DNA of 48,044 bases from Porticoccus sp. (lineage in GTDB: Bacteria; Pseudomonadota; Gammaproteobacteria; Pseudomonadales; Porticoccaceae). The stretch covers positions 43,662-91,705 of the forward strand of contig NVUM01000011.1 in assembly GCA_002733125.1 (NCBI GenBank), read 5' to 3'. Positions 1 through 8,847 of the stretch are shown piece after piece (position 1 is the stretch's first letter; the number at the start of each line of letters is the position of its first letter). The translations under genes were made by a program, and so were the position numbers. The notes below the pieces were generated by a model, which did no database searches, was not told where the DNA came from, and was given only the letters and a program-made list of their open reading frames with translations.

Positions 1-2818
1 CCAATGCCTCCTCGCCATTTACAGCAATTTCAGCCGTAAAGCCGAGCAACTCCAACTGACGAGTAATTACCTGCCTGTTGACGGCATCATCCTCTGCAAT
101 CAGTATCGAGGCAGCATCGCCGGACGCTGCAAGCGGCAGTACCGAACTATTAATAGCAGTATAGCTATTGCCCCAATGCACTTGGGGAGAAGAACGATTT
201 ACTGCAATTGCAATACTGCGCAAGAGTACTCCCCTAGAGAGGCTTTCTGCGTCCAGGATAACAATATCATCACCCACGATGCGCGGCTCATGCCGGCGCC
301 CTTCGGCAATAACAACTTGTCGCAGATTGGTCAAACCAGCGAAATCATCCAAAAGATGCTTCACATCTGGCTTTGTCTCATCAACAAACCGCAGGATCAC
401 CCAGTCCGAACCGGTTTCAACCTGTTGCTGCACTGCGGCCAAATCTGGCGCGACCACCACGTTGATACCTGCTGACTTCAACTGACTCACCAGTTCTGGG
501 TACTTCTCGTCACCTTTTGCGATAAAGAGGCAGTTCACCCCGTAAAGATCAATGTCTTCGAGCCCGTCATCATTGGTGTCTTCCTTGATCGGGATACAGG
601 CCGTAAACCGTGAGCCTTTATCCAAGGCACTCTCAAAAGAAAGCTGCCCCCCCATTAGTTGAAGCAAACTTCTGGTAATGGACAAACCCAGTCCTGTACC
701 ACCAAAACGTCGGGTTATGGAGTTATCTGCCTGGGAAAATGGCTTTGACAGGTTCTCTATGGTATCAGGCGACATTCCGATACCATTATCGACAACACAA
801 AACGTCAATACAGGCTTTTGCCCGGCACTGTCACAAATAGACACATCCACGGCAACCTCTGCAGTGATCCCAGGACGATTTGAAGAGAACTTCACAGCAT
901 TGCCAACTAGATTCATCAGAACCTGCCGGACCCGGGTCGGATCAAGCGATACCAAGTCTGGAACAGCAGCATCGACACGGCTATTCAATATCAATCTCTT
1001 CTCTTTCACCATGGCAGAGAAATTACTACAAACAGCGACAACAATATCACTCACCGAACAGGGAATGATGTCTAGACTTAAGTGGCCAGACTCAATTTTT
1101 GAGAAATCCAAAACATCATCAATAATGCTCAACAATGATAATGAAGAATCACGGATCACCTTGATATGGTCCGTATAGCACTCCGGGAATGCAGGGTCGT
1201 TCGATAACAGATCCGCCATTCCCACGACACCATTCATGGGTGTGCGGATCTCGTGGCTCATGGTGGCCAGAAATGCATCCTTGGCGCTATTGGCCTTCTC
1301 TGCCGCCCGGCGCGCATTCGTACTGGCTTGCTGAGCCCGTTTTTCTGCCAACTCCCGCTTTATCCGCTCACGACGAGCGCTGATAAGATTACCGTAGGTG
1401 GCCAGTATGGGTTTAACTTCGTTAACAACTGACCTGTCGTACCCGCCAGACCGGTTCGCTAAACCCACCATGCCGACAAATTGGCCTCCAACTTTAATCG
1501 GAATACCTAGAAATCTATCCAGAGGGGGATGCCCCGGTGGTAAACCACCGCGTCGCGGATCAGTGCCTGGTGAATTGGAAATCACCACATCTCCACTGGT
1601 CATTACGGCCCCAAATAGAGTCTTGAGATTGGTAAACTCCAATCCACTCGGAGCATTCTCTTCGTAGAATTTTCGGGTTGCCTCGTCCCAACTGATATTG
1701 GTTTGAGCGTGGGTCTTCAGATAAGGAAGCCCTTTATCACTATGTAACACCTCCCCAATAAAACCGTATTCACTGCCTGTGAAATCCAGTAATAGCTTCA
1801 GCAATTGGTCAAATGCTTCTCTATTATCAGGGCTGGCAATGAACACATCCTGTATATTCCGCAAGCCATTCAGCAGGTTGTGATTGCGGCTTATGACGTC
1901 GAGCGATTTTGCCAGTTCTTTTCGACTCTTGAACAGAGCCATCTCGGTTCTAACACGGCTGTCAACATCGGTATATGTGCCCGAAGCAAGCAACGGCTTT
2001 CCCTCTTTATCGCGCCTGATCACCTTGCCGCGGTCCAAGACCCATCGCCAACTGCCATCCTTTGCCCGAAACCGGTATTCGAAGGTATGATGATCTTGCC
2101 CCTCCTCCAGGGCCTCAAAAAACATACTCTCTACTTTTTTCTTGTCAACCGGATGAATCAACTTATCCCAACCGGCCAGTGAGGGGGGAATTTCCTCAGG
2201 CAAGTATCCCAGCATGCGCGCAAAAGAATCACTTGTATGGAGATACCCGCTCACCATATCCCAGTCCCAGAAGCCGTCTTGGCTACCGTCTATAATCCTG
2301 TTCAATTGTTCAAATGAACGCTGTGTTTCAAGATGGTCGAGAATACGCCGAGCCAGACCATACAGGGCAGTTACCTGGCCCGCCTCCAATTGACGGGGTA
2401 GGTAATCGAGCACACACAAGGTGCCTATATTGAACCCCTCCGACGTTGTCAGTGGCACGCCGGCGTAATAACGGATAAAGGGAGCCTGCAGAACCATTGC
2501 GTGCTCGAAAGTACGGGGATCTTGCAATGTATCGGGGATTTCAAATAACTCCTTACCACCGATGGTCATGGCGCATAATGAGGATTCTCTAGGCACCTCA
2601 GACAGATCCATACCCAGGCTGCTTTTAATCCAGGTGCGGGTTTCATCAATGAATGTAATGAGAGCAATGGGACAACCCGTGAGGCAGGAAGCAATCTGGG
2701 TAATATCGTCAAACTGGCTATCTTTGGCAGTACCTAAAATATTGTACTGGCGCAACGCCGACAAACGATGAGCTTCATCGCTAGTCGACGTGCATGAGGG
2801 AGAGTGACTAAAGAGCAT
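1..2818 (-). CDS. hybrid sensor histidine kinase (GAF-PAS-GAF-HisKA-HATPase-REC), 3' end cut by window edge
   Basis: Translating the minus strand from ATG at 2816-2818 gives an open frame of about 939 codons running off the left edge. Visible in order are an N-terminal GAF domain (about residues 10-165), a PAS/PAC domain containing GFWDWD and RAKDGSWRWVLDRG, a second GAF, a helical linker, a HisKA H-box (ATMSHEIRTPMNG), and an HATPase with N-box (NLVGNAVKF) and G-boxes (DNGIGMSP, GGTGLGLSI). A receiver-like stretch without an evident phospho-acceptor Asp follows, then the start of a true receiver (ILIAEDDAVNRQV) that the window cuts. No membrane segment is visible, so it is probably cytoplasmic. 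GAF and PAS domains suggest small-ligand or redox sensing, but the ligand cannot be read. The ATG lacks a strong ribosome-binding site; an in-frame TTG three codons upstream is an alternative. Confidence 0.9.
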   Translation of the reverse strand, partial: MLFSHSPSCTSTSDEAHRLSALRQYNILGTAKDSQFDDITQIASCLTGCPIALITFIDETRTWIKSSLGMDLSEVPRESSLCAMTIGGKELFEIPDTLQDPRTFEHAMVLQAPFIRYYAGVPLTTSEGFNIGTLCVLDYLPRQLEAGQVTALYGLARRILDHLETQRSFEQLNRIIDGSQDGFWDWDMVSGYLHTSDSFARMLGYLPEEIPPSLAGWDKLIHPVDKKKVESMFFEALEEGQDHHTFEYRFRAKDGSWRWVLDRGKVIRRDKEGKPLLASGTYTDVDSRVRTEMALFKSRKELAKSLDVISRNHNLLNGLRNIQDVFIASPDNREAFDQLLKLLLDFTGSEYGFIGEVLHSDKGLPYLKTHAQTNISWDEATRKFYEENAPSGLEFTNLKTLFGAVMTSGDVVISNSPGTDPRRGGLPPGHPPLDRFLGIPIKVGGQFVGMVGLANRSGGYDRSVVNEVKPILATYGNLISARRERIKRELAEKRAQQASTNARRAAEKANSAKDAFLATMSHEIRTPMNGVVGMADLLSNDPAFPECYTDHIKVIRDSSLSLLSIIDDVLDFSKIESGHLSLDIIPCSVSDIVVAVCSNFSAMVKEKRLILNSRVDAAVPDLVSLDPTRVRQVLMNLVGNAVKFSSNRPGITAEVAVDVSICDSAGQKPVLTFCVVDNGIGMSPDTIENLSKPFSQADNSITRRFGGTGLGLSITRSLLQLMGGQLSFESALDKGSRFTACIPIKEDTNDDGLEDIDLYGVNCLFIAKGDEKYPELVSQLKSAGINVVVAPDLAAVQQQVETGSDWVILRFVDETKPDVKHLLDDFAGLTNLRQVVIAEGRRHEPRIVGDDIVILDAESLSRGVLLRSIAIAVNRSSPQVHWGNSYTAINSSVLPLAASGDAASILIAEDDAVNRQVITRQLELLGFTAEIAVNGEEAL

Positions 2819-2894
2819 GATGCACAAACTCGGTGGCAGAGATCACCACAAAAAACGAAAAAAACCCCCATCAACATCAACGGGGCAAAGGATT

Positions 2895-3347
2895 TTATTC
2901 AACTTGCTGACACTGAGGTGGAAAGAACTTACTAGGGCTTCCCACACAATGCCAACCAGCTATTTCACCGGCGAGGGCATAAATCGGCAAATATTTCACA
3001 GACACCGGAGTATTACTGATCCTGCCACTAAAACGGATCATTGGCTCTGAGGGAGTCACTACTACCTCCTGGAATGGCCCAGGACGGACTACCAGATGGC
3101 TGCAATCGTACCCGGCATATTGAGAACCAGCGCTATAGGATAACTGCAAGCATTCGGTTAGCGGTTCTACAGAAGCTAATGTTGCAGAAATCCTCAGCTT
3201 AGTGACATAGTCTTCAGACAATGGCACACACAGAGCCGCCAGGGTTAACGCCAGCGACATGACAATAAATATATTTGAAAATGAAAGACTATACTTTTCT
3301 TTCATTCGGGTGGAAGCAGTCACAAAACCGACCATCGTCTTACTCAA
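2895..3347 (-). CDS. divergent type IV pilin-like protein without a canonical prepilin cleavage motif
   Basis: 150 aa. After a 22-residue N-terminus comes one hydrophobic helix (about 24-41), then a PLSEDYVTKLRISATLASVE stretch. This matches the pilin signature of a Pro ending the helix core, a D-Y pair, an R-x-S and a second helix. The C-terminus has a two-Cys loop (GWHC...PPQCQ), as in the PilA D-region. What is missing is the usual leader ending G|F-T-L-I-E: aligned on the conserved Pro, the -1 residue is Ser and the position-5 residue is Asn instead of Glu. It may therefore not be processed by PilD, or may be a non-assembled pilin relative. It stands alone with no pilus genes around it, divergent from the PhnD-like/kinase pair. 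A perfect CRP/Vfr-type site and a TGTAAC direct repeat lie in its upstream region. ATG at 3347 is used; the internal Met15 is an alternative. Confidence 0.6.
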   Translation of the reverse strand: MSKTMVGFVTASTRMKEKYSLSFSNIFIVMSLALTLAALCVPLSEDYVTKLRISATLASVEPLTECLQLSYSAGSQYAGYDCSHLVVRPGPFQEVVVTPSEPMIRFSGRISNTPVSVKYLPIYALAGEIAGWHCVGSPSKFFPPQCQQVE

Positions 3348-3386
3348 ACAATCTCAATAAAAATCTTTCTCATGCCACACTCTATA

Positions 3387-3404
3387 GTGTGAAATGAATC
3401 ACAC
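3387..3404. promoter_or_regulatory. CRP/Vfr-type operator
   Basis: The sequence GTGTGAAATGAATCACAC contains TGTGA-N6-TCACA, a perfect match to the CRP-family half-site arrangement. It is embedded in a 7-bp perfect inverted repeat (3386-3405). It lies 40 bp upstream of the pilin-like start and about 130 bp upstream of the PhnD-like gene. Close to the pilin gene it would more likely sit over or downstream of the promoter. The direction of its effect is not readable. Confidence 0.5.
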
Positions 3405-3434
3405 TTTATCCTAATCACTTACCAACTACCTTTC

Positions 3435-3450
3435 TGTAACATTTTGTAAC
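3435..3450. promoter_or_regulatory. TGTAAC direct repeat, candidate response-regulator box (copy 1)
   Basis: TGTAAC-ATTT-TGTAAC followed by ATT: two hexamers with a 10-bp period. This is the geometry used by OmpR/PhoB-family regulators, which bind head-to-tail. It lies between the divergent pilin-like gene and the PhnD-like/kinase operon. A nearly identical copy lies at 9292-9307 upstream of the gene for an unknown protein and the OmpR-type regulator. That this regulator binds here is inference. Confidence 0.5.
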
Positions 3451-3531
3451 ATTAGGCAGCAGCAGAACTGGATCAAATGTCAATTAGCTATAGAATGACC
3501 AATCTTAGAAATTGAGAAAAAGGGGTTCACT

Positions 3532-4410
3532 GTGGGCCAGCACAATTGGCCAACAAATACGAGATGCAAAACCATTTTTAGCTGTAAGCAGGCTTATCCA
3601 ACAATATTTCTTTTTGTTTGCTTAATCATACTGAGCAGTACAATGGTGCTTGCGGAGGAATACACATTCGGTGTTGTACCACAGTTTGAAACGCACCAGT
3701 TGCACGCAATATGGAAACCGGTCCTTGAAGAACTCACATCATCGACCGGCCATACTTTCAAATTGTTGGGGAGCCAGAACATTCCCACCTTCGAAAAGAG
3801 TGTTGCCCAAGGTGAATACGATTTTATCTACAGCAACCCGTGGCATACAGTGGTTGCCTGGGAGGAACAGGGCTATATACCAATCATCCGGGACAGTTCA
3901 CGTGATTTAACAGGGATTCTAGTGGTGCAGAAGAATGGGGCAATCCCTGCCATAAGAGATCTTCAAAATACAGAGATCGCACTTCCTGCGCCAAATGCAT
4001 TGGGTGCTTCACTGTTAATGAGAAGTGAGCTCAAGCGAATACATGATATCGATATACACCCAGTCTACGTGGGCAGCCATTCATCGGTTTTCCTAAATGT
4101 CGTAGTTGGCAGCATCAGAGCCGGCGGTGCCGTAATGTCGACCTTTCTCGAACAGCCGAAAGAAATCAGAGACCGACTCATTGTGCTTCATGAGACCCGG
4201 GCAATAAGCCCACACCCGATCAGCGCTCACCCCCGCGTACCCAGTTCTGTTGTGGCTGATGTCAGTCTAGCATTACAACATATGAATACAGATCATCAGA
4301 AAAAACGACTGATAGAGCAGATACCAATGTATCAGGCGGGTCCGGCAAGCCTGGATGAGTATCTCATATTGAAAGATTGGGGCGTAAGTGACTTCTATGT
4401 CAAACCCTGA
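3532..4410 (+). CDS. PhnD-like periplasmic substrate-binding protein (sensor partner of the downstream kinase)
   Basis: 292 aa from GTG at 3532, with an AGGGG ribosome-binding site 6 nt upstream. A signal peptide runs to about residue 41 (hydrophobic core IFLFVCLIILSSTMVLA). The mature part opens YTFGVVPQFETHQLHAIWKP, typical of the phosphate/phosphite/phosphonate (PhnD) binding-protein family. Later motifs DFIYSNPW and RAGGAVMSTF fit the same family. No ABC permease or ATPase gene is nearby. Instead the 3' end overlaps the start of a membrane histidine kinase by 23 nt, so the protein most likely presents its ligand to that kinase rather than feeding a transporter. Phosphonate is only the family name; the ligand is unknown. 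Confidence 0.8.
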   Translation: MGQHNWPTNTRCKTIFSCKQAYPTIFLFVCLIILSSTMVLAEEYTFGVVPQFETHQLHAIWKPVLEELTSSTGHTFKLLGSQNIPTFEKSVAQGEYDFIYSNPWHTVVAWEEQGYIPIIRDSSRDLTGILVVQKNGAIPAIRDLQNTEIALPAPNALGASLLMRSELKRIHDIDIHPVYVGSHSSVFLNVVVGSIRAGGAVMSTFLEQPKEIRDRLIVLHETRAISPHPISAHPRVPSSVVADVSLALQHMNTDHQKKRLIEQIPMYQAGPASLDEYLILKDWGVSDFYVKP

Positions 4411-6289
4411 ACGGCATTTGAGCCTCAGGTTATACACCATTGTTATTGCCATGGGAATTTGGGTTGGCCTAGCGGTATTTCAGACGAGCTATGTGGCTCC
4501 TAAACAAGGTCAGGCAGCGGTTAAACGTTTATCTGACCTAACAGATACCACACTTAAGCAGTTTAGCTTGTTACTGACAGGCCCTCTCCTGAAAAGAGAT
4601 CTCGCCACAGTATACGAGATGGCTGACTCACAGCTAGCCTCAAACAAATACTGGAAACAAATCATTATCGAAGAAGTAAATGGCCGTCAGCTCTACCCAT
4701 TAACAAAATCGCCATCTCCTTTATCAACCAATAGTTTTGTTTTTGAAACGAAGGTTATTTTTGAGAATACGGAGATCGCAAAAATAAAACTTTTCACAGA
4801 TTATTCATCAGCATTGGAGAAGGTAAAAGAATTCAATCAACAGCTGGGTTACTTTCAACTCTTAATTGTTTTGCTCGGTTTAATCTGTGCTGTTTATTGC
4901 CTGGAAAAAATTGTCATAAAACCACTAAAGCGATTATCCGTAGCATTCTTGGAAATGTCTGATAACAATTATCAGTTTTCACTGCCCACCAGCCACGCCA
5001 GTGAAATAAAACAACTGATAAAGGATTTTTCGGACGCCAGGCACACCGTACACCAGGACCGACAGAACCTGGTGCGTCTAAAAACCGCTTCTGAACAAGC
5101 TAATGCAGCCAAGACAAACTTCCTGTCCATGATGAGTCATGAATTGAGAACACCTCTGAACTCTATCATTGGATTTTCAGATCTCTGTTTACATGATGAG
5201 TGCCTGCCAGATACTAGCCGCAACGTGTTAGCCACCATCAAAAATTCTGGTCAGTATTTGCTGGATCTCATCAGCCGACTATTGAATCTATCAGAGATCG
5301 AATCTGGCCGATTAACTCTCAGGAAATCCAGTGTTTCCATAAACTGGATTTTTAGGGACTGCAAAACACTAATTTCGCCAATGGCCGCCAAAAAACAGAT
5401 ATCGATCACCTTTGCAGAAGTGGCCCCACTTTATGACAAGGTCTTGGCTGACAAAACTGCTGTTATGCAAATCATGCTCAACTTATTAACCAATGCTATC
5501 AAATACTCTCCAACAAATAGTCATGTTCAAGTTAATTGTTATCCTGCCCAACAGAACAAACTGCACATATCCGTGAACGATAACGGTAACGGATTATCTT
5601 CTGAACAAGCTGACATTATTTTTCAGCCATTCACCCGGTTGCGGAGCAACCTCCACAATACCGAGGAAGGCGTAGGCATTGGCTTGTCGATTACCAAACT
5701 GCTTGTTGAACAGATGGGCGGCACTATTGGTGTCAGATCACAAGTTGGCAAGGGTTCAAGCTTTTGGTTTCAATTGTTACTTTGGAGAGATAACAACGAT
5801 CTTTACCTATCGAAAAACAGTGCACTCGAAAAAACTGATATGGCTGCTGGCACAACCGATGTAAAAGAGAGCAGCCACGAACAAACAACAGATAACAAAA
5901 CAATCACACCTCGTTATCACATACTGATTGCAGAAGACAACCTGTTGAACCAAAAACTGATCCAGAGACAACTGAAGTCTTTGAATTACGACTCTACACT
6001 GACAGAAAATGGGCAACAAGCATTCAAAAAATTACAATCGGGGAAGTTTGATCTACTATTGGCCGACCTGATGATGCCTGTGATGGATGGTTTGGAACTT
6101 ATACAAAAAGTCAGAGCCATGGAAAAAGAGACCGGGGAGCATCTGCCAATTGTATGTCTGTCGGCAGATGGCATGGAAGCTACAAGAAAAAAAGCGATGG
6201 AATATGGCGCTGACATGTACATTACAAAACCGGTTGACAGAAAAGTCGTCGGAGAGTCACTACACCGCTGTTTAGTAGATAAATATTAG
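4388..6289 (+). CDS. membrane hybrid histidine kinase with C-terminal receiver
   Basis: 633 aa. TM1 is at about residues 13-35, followed by a periplasmic domain (36-152), TM2 (about 154-175), a HAMP-like linker, and HisKA with the phospho-acceptor in MMSHELRTPLNS (His251). HATPase_c follows (LNLLTNAIKYS; DNGNGLSSEQ; GVGIGLSI), then a receiver domain (ILIAEDNLLNQKL, LLADLMMPVMDG with the phospho-Asp near residue 560, and a KP motif). GTG at 4388 overlaps the upstream binding-protein gene; ATG at 4397 is an equally possible start. Translational overlap and the periplasmic loop argue that it senses through the PhnD-like protein. A receiver without an output domain suggests that phosphate passes on through an HPt protein, and a free one is encoded at 7646-8020. 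Confidence 0.9.
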   Translation: MTSMSNPERHLSLRLYTIVIAMGIWVGLAVFQTSYVAPKQGQAAVKRLSDLTDTTLKQFSLLLTGPLLKRDLATVYEMADSQLASNKYWKQIIIEEVNGRQLYPLTKSPSPLSTNSFVFETKVIFENTEIAKIKLFTDYSSALEKVKEFNQQLGYFQLLIVLLGLICAVYCLEKIVIKPLKRLSVAFLEMSDNNYQFSLPTSHASEIKQLIKDFSDARHTVHQDRQNLVRLKTASEQANAAKTNFLSMMSHELRTPLNSIIGFSDLCLHDECLPDTSRNVLATIKNSGQYLLDLISRLLNLSEIESGRLTLRKSSVSINWIFRDCKTLISPMAAKKQISITFAEVAPLYDKVLADKTAVMQIMLNLLTNAIKYSPTNSHVQVNCYPAQQNKLHISVNDNGNGLSSEQADIIFQPFTRLRSNLHNTEEGVGIGLSITKLLVEQMGGTIGVRSQVGKGSSFWFQLLLWRDNNDLYLSKNSALEKTDMAAGTTDVKESSHEQTTDNKTITPRYHILIAEDNLLNQKLIQRQLKSLNYDSTLTENGQQAFKKLQSGKFDLLLADLMMPVMDGLELIQKVRAMEKETGEHLPIVCLSADGMEATRKKAMEYGADMYITKPVDRKVVGESLHRCLVDKY

Positions 6290-6309
6290 CAGGTGAAGAC
6301 CAGAAGAGC

Positions 6310-7554
6310 CTAGATTGTATTTACCGCTTTATTTTTTTGAGGAAAAACCGGCTTAAGTGCTGGCAAAGTCTTTTGAAACCAATCGACAAGTCCCGGGTAC
6401 GGGATAGGTTTTCCCAGATAATACCCCTGCGCAACATCACAATGATGTTCTTGCAACCATTCCAGAGTCTCCTCGCTCTCAACACCCTCCGCCACCACAA
6501 TCATCCCCAGATCGTGTCCAAGCTGAATAATACGCCTAACAATCGCTTGGCTATCAGACGATCCCAGCAAACCTAAAATAAATGTCTTGTCTACTTTCAA
6601 TTCATGGAAGTGATAACTACTCAATTGATCGAAACTTGAGTGGCCAGTACCGAAATCATCGATGGACAGTTTTATACCGCGCATTGCCAACCTGGCAAGA
6701 ATATCATTTCTGACTGGTATATTTGAAGATAATGAACGCTCTGTAATTTCCAACTGAATTTTTTCAAACGGAAGCCCGGCTGAAGAGATCATAGAGAGGA
6801 TGGTATCCGCCAACATCCAATCCTGAAGTACTGAGGGCGGAATATTGATAGAGACAAGTCCGGGGTAATCGATCTCATTGACCAGTTTACGAAGATCTCT
6901 CAACGCCAATCCGATCACCATGAGGGTAAATTCCGTTGCAAGCTCGGAGTTCTCGACAAGCTCAATAAAAGCATCCGGATAGATAATGCCACAAGAAGGA
7001 TGACGCCAACGAACCAGCGCCTCTATACCAAAGCAAGAGAATTCACTGAGAGACAGTTGCGGCTGATACTCAAGAAAAAACTCCTTATTATTTAGCCCCT
7101 GCTTAATATCAGGCAGATCAATAGTGAATTTCTGAAATTGTGCAGACAAGGTTGGGATAATATTATCCTGCAAGTGACTAAATGCAAAAGATATTTTCTT
7201 TTGTGTAACAGGTTTTTTAATTACTTGAATATTGCAAAATCCGTAACTAACTGCTGTCGCTTTTGCCATGTCAAGAATTTTTGTCTCTAACCCACTTAAT
7301 AGAATAAGGGATTTAGAAATATTAACTTCTGAGAATTTTCGCAATAATTCTATACCATCTATGTCAGGCATCATCAAATCAAGCACGACCACATCAATGT
7401 TCTCTATAGACTTCAAGTCGATCGACGAAGGATCATTTAGTTCCGTGGCGATCATTCCGTGTCTGGTTGCAATCTCAGATACGATTTTAGTCACAACCTG
7501 ATCGTCATCAATAGTTATAAGTTGTAGCGGTTTTCTCAAGTTACCATCACCCAT
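6310..7554 (-). CDS. receiver-EAL response regulator, c-di-GMP phosphodiesterase
   Basis: 414 aa. The N-terminal receiver (about 10-125) has the acidic triad IDDD, the phospho-Asp in VVLDLMMPDIDG (Asp59) and a KKP motif. The C-terminal EAL domain (about 155-400) keeps the catalytic signature: EAL at 178-180, Asn237 in SINIPP, EITE at 269-272, DDFGTG at 299-304, Lys320, Glu356 in AEGVES and the closing QGYYLGKP. All metal- and base-coordinating positions I can recognise are present, so an active phosphodiesterase is expected. It is convergent with the kinase ending at 6289, 20 bp away. It is the last gene of the leftward cluster containing the HPt protein and the OmpR-type regulator. Confidence 0.9.
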   Translation of the reverse strand: MGDGNLRKPLQLITIDDDQVVTKIVSEIATRHGMIATELNDPSSIDLKSIENIDVVVLDLMMPDIDGIELLRKFSEVNISKSLILLSGLETKILDMAKATAVSYGFCNIQVIKKPVTQKKISFAFSHLQDNIIPTLSAQFQKFTIDLPDIKQGLNNKEFFLEYQPQLSLSEFSCFGIEALVRWRHPSCGIIYPDAFIELVENSELATEFTLMVIGLALRDLRKLVNEIDYPGLVSINIPPSVLQDWMLADTILSMISSAGLPFEKIQLEITERSLSSNIPVRNDILARLAMRGIKLSIDDFGTGHSSFDQLSSYHFHELKVDKTFILGLLGSSDSQAIVRRIIQLGHDLGMIVVAEGVESEETLEWLQEHHCDVAQGYYLGKPIPYPGLVDWFQKTLPALKPVFPQKNKAVNTI

Positions 7555-7645
7555 AGTTTTTAATTAAAGATACGAAAAATATTTTCTAGCTAGGAAAACC
7601 AATAAGTTTTCGGTTTCAATGGAATTCAATCTCTAGGGCGGCTTT

Positions 7646-8020
7646 CTAGGAAGACTTCAATACATTTATGTGATTTTCGATCTTTTCGAATATATCTTCA
7701 GCCAGCTGTGGTAATTCATGAAGGTATACTTGTAGTTCGGAAGCATTTTTGTCCCTGGCTGCACGCTCAATCGCTTCCAGCAAATTACCCATCGCTATTG
7801 CACCCACAGACCGCGAAGAGGACTTGATCTTGTGAGAAAGTTGTCCTAAATACTCAAAATCACGTTCTACTCTACACACCATCATGCTTTCAATAACCTT
7901 CGAGGCCTGCTCCAGATATAGGCCATAAAGTTCGACAAGAAACTCTACATCCTCCATTCCAATACTTTCGGAGAGAAACTTTTCATCAAACTGCAAGATA
8001 GCTGTCTTCAGTTCAGTCAT
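7646..8020 (-). CDS. histidine phosphotransfer (HPt) domain protein
   Basis: 124 aa, an all-helical single-domain protein with the HPt signature LSHKIKSSSRSVGA; His63 is the expected phospho-acceptor. Its start overlaps the end of the response-regulator gene by 8 nt, implying translational coupling. In phosphorelays a free HPt protein carries phosphate from a hybrid kinase receiver to a terminal receiver. Here the donors could be any of the three hybrid kinases in the cluster, and the acceptors the OmpR-type or the EAL regulator. The wiring is inferred from position only. Confidence 0.85.
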   Translation of the reverse strand: MTELKTAILQFDEKFLSESIGMEDVEFLVELYGLYLEQASKVIESMMVCRVERDFEYLGQLSHKIKSSSRSVGAIAMGNLLEAIERAARDKNASELQVYLHELPQLAEDIFEKIENHINVLKSS

Positions 8021-8765
8021 CTGAATCGAAACTCCTTTCTTCTGTATTGAAAGGTCTGCGGTACATCATGTAGCCTTTGCCACGGACCGATTTGATAGAA
8101 AAATCCTTTGTTACGCTGGCCACTTTTTGTCGAAAGCGACCAGCCAATACGTCAAGGTTGCGACTGAGGGAATCAAATTCACGCTCATAAATAACACGGT
8201 ACAAATATTCACGGCTGACTACAGAGCCCAATGCATTTAACATCAGCTCTGCAAAAGCCATCTCCTTGTCCGTCAGTCGAACTGATCCTTCTGAGGTACT
8301 GAGGTTCTGTTCAAGTGTGTTCAATTTGAAATCCCCGAAATCACTCTCACTGCCTACGCCTTCTTTTTTCTCATATAGACGTATAACAGCTCTTATCCGA
8401 GCTAACAGCTCCTCAAGCACATAGGGCTTCAGGACATACTGGTCAGCACCAGCGTCCAGGCAGGAGACAATAGTCTGGGTATTGTCATTCCCCGTTAGCA
8501 TGATCACCGGTACTTCAGCCATGGTTTTAATCCGGAGGCATAGGTCAAGTCCGTTTTTCTCTTTGGGACCCAATGAATAATCGAGCAACACAATATCTGG
8601 TGTTGGATGCCGCCCCAACCGCACTAGGGCATCGGTAGCCGTGTTATAACTTTCACAAAAAAACTGATATCTCTTGAGACGATAAGCAAGGATTCTTGCA
8701 AAGACTGGATCATCATCTACGATTGCAATAGTCTTTCGTGTCACAAAAAATTCACCTGCCGTCAT
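8013..8765 (-). CDS. OmpR-family DNA-binding response regulator
   Basis: 250 aa. The receiver domain (about 11-125) has acidic residues VDDD, the phospho-Asp in VLLDYSLGP (Asp62) and Lys113 in VLKPY. The C-terminal winged-helix Trans_reg_C domain (about 150-240) has VRLTDKEMAFAELML and the recognition and wing region SLSRNLDVLAGRFRQK ... IKSVRGKGYMM. Its 3' end overlaps the HPt gene. Two nearly identical TGTAAC-N4-TGTAAC direct repeats in the cluster (3435 and 9292) are the natural candidates for its operator, because this family binds tandem half-sites with a 10-11 bp period. The short tail after the wing (to SFDSDD) is unusual but small. Confidence 0.92.
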   Translation of the reverse strand: MTAGEFFVTRKTIAIVDDDPVFARILAYRLKRYQFFCESYNTATDALVRLGRHPTPDIVLLDYSLGPKEKNGLDLCLRIKTMAEVPVIMLTGNDNTQTIVSCLDAGADQYVLKPYVLEELLARIRAVIRLYEKKEGVGSESDFGDFKLNTLEQNLSTSEGSVRLTDKEMAFAELMLNALGSVVSREYLYRVIYEREFDSLSRNLDVLAGRFRQKVASVTKDFSIKSVRGKGYMMYRRPFNTEERSFDSDD

Positions 8766-8847
8766 TCGCCGCCTTAATAAACCATAGCCTGTTACCTGAA
8801 GAGGTCAAATACCCCTATTGAGCTACACGCCAACGGACACCAAGAAT

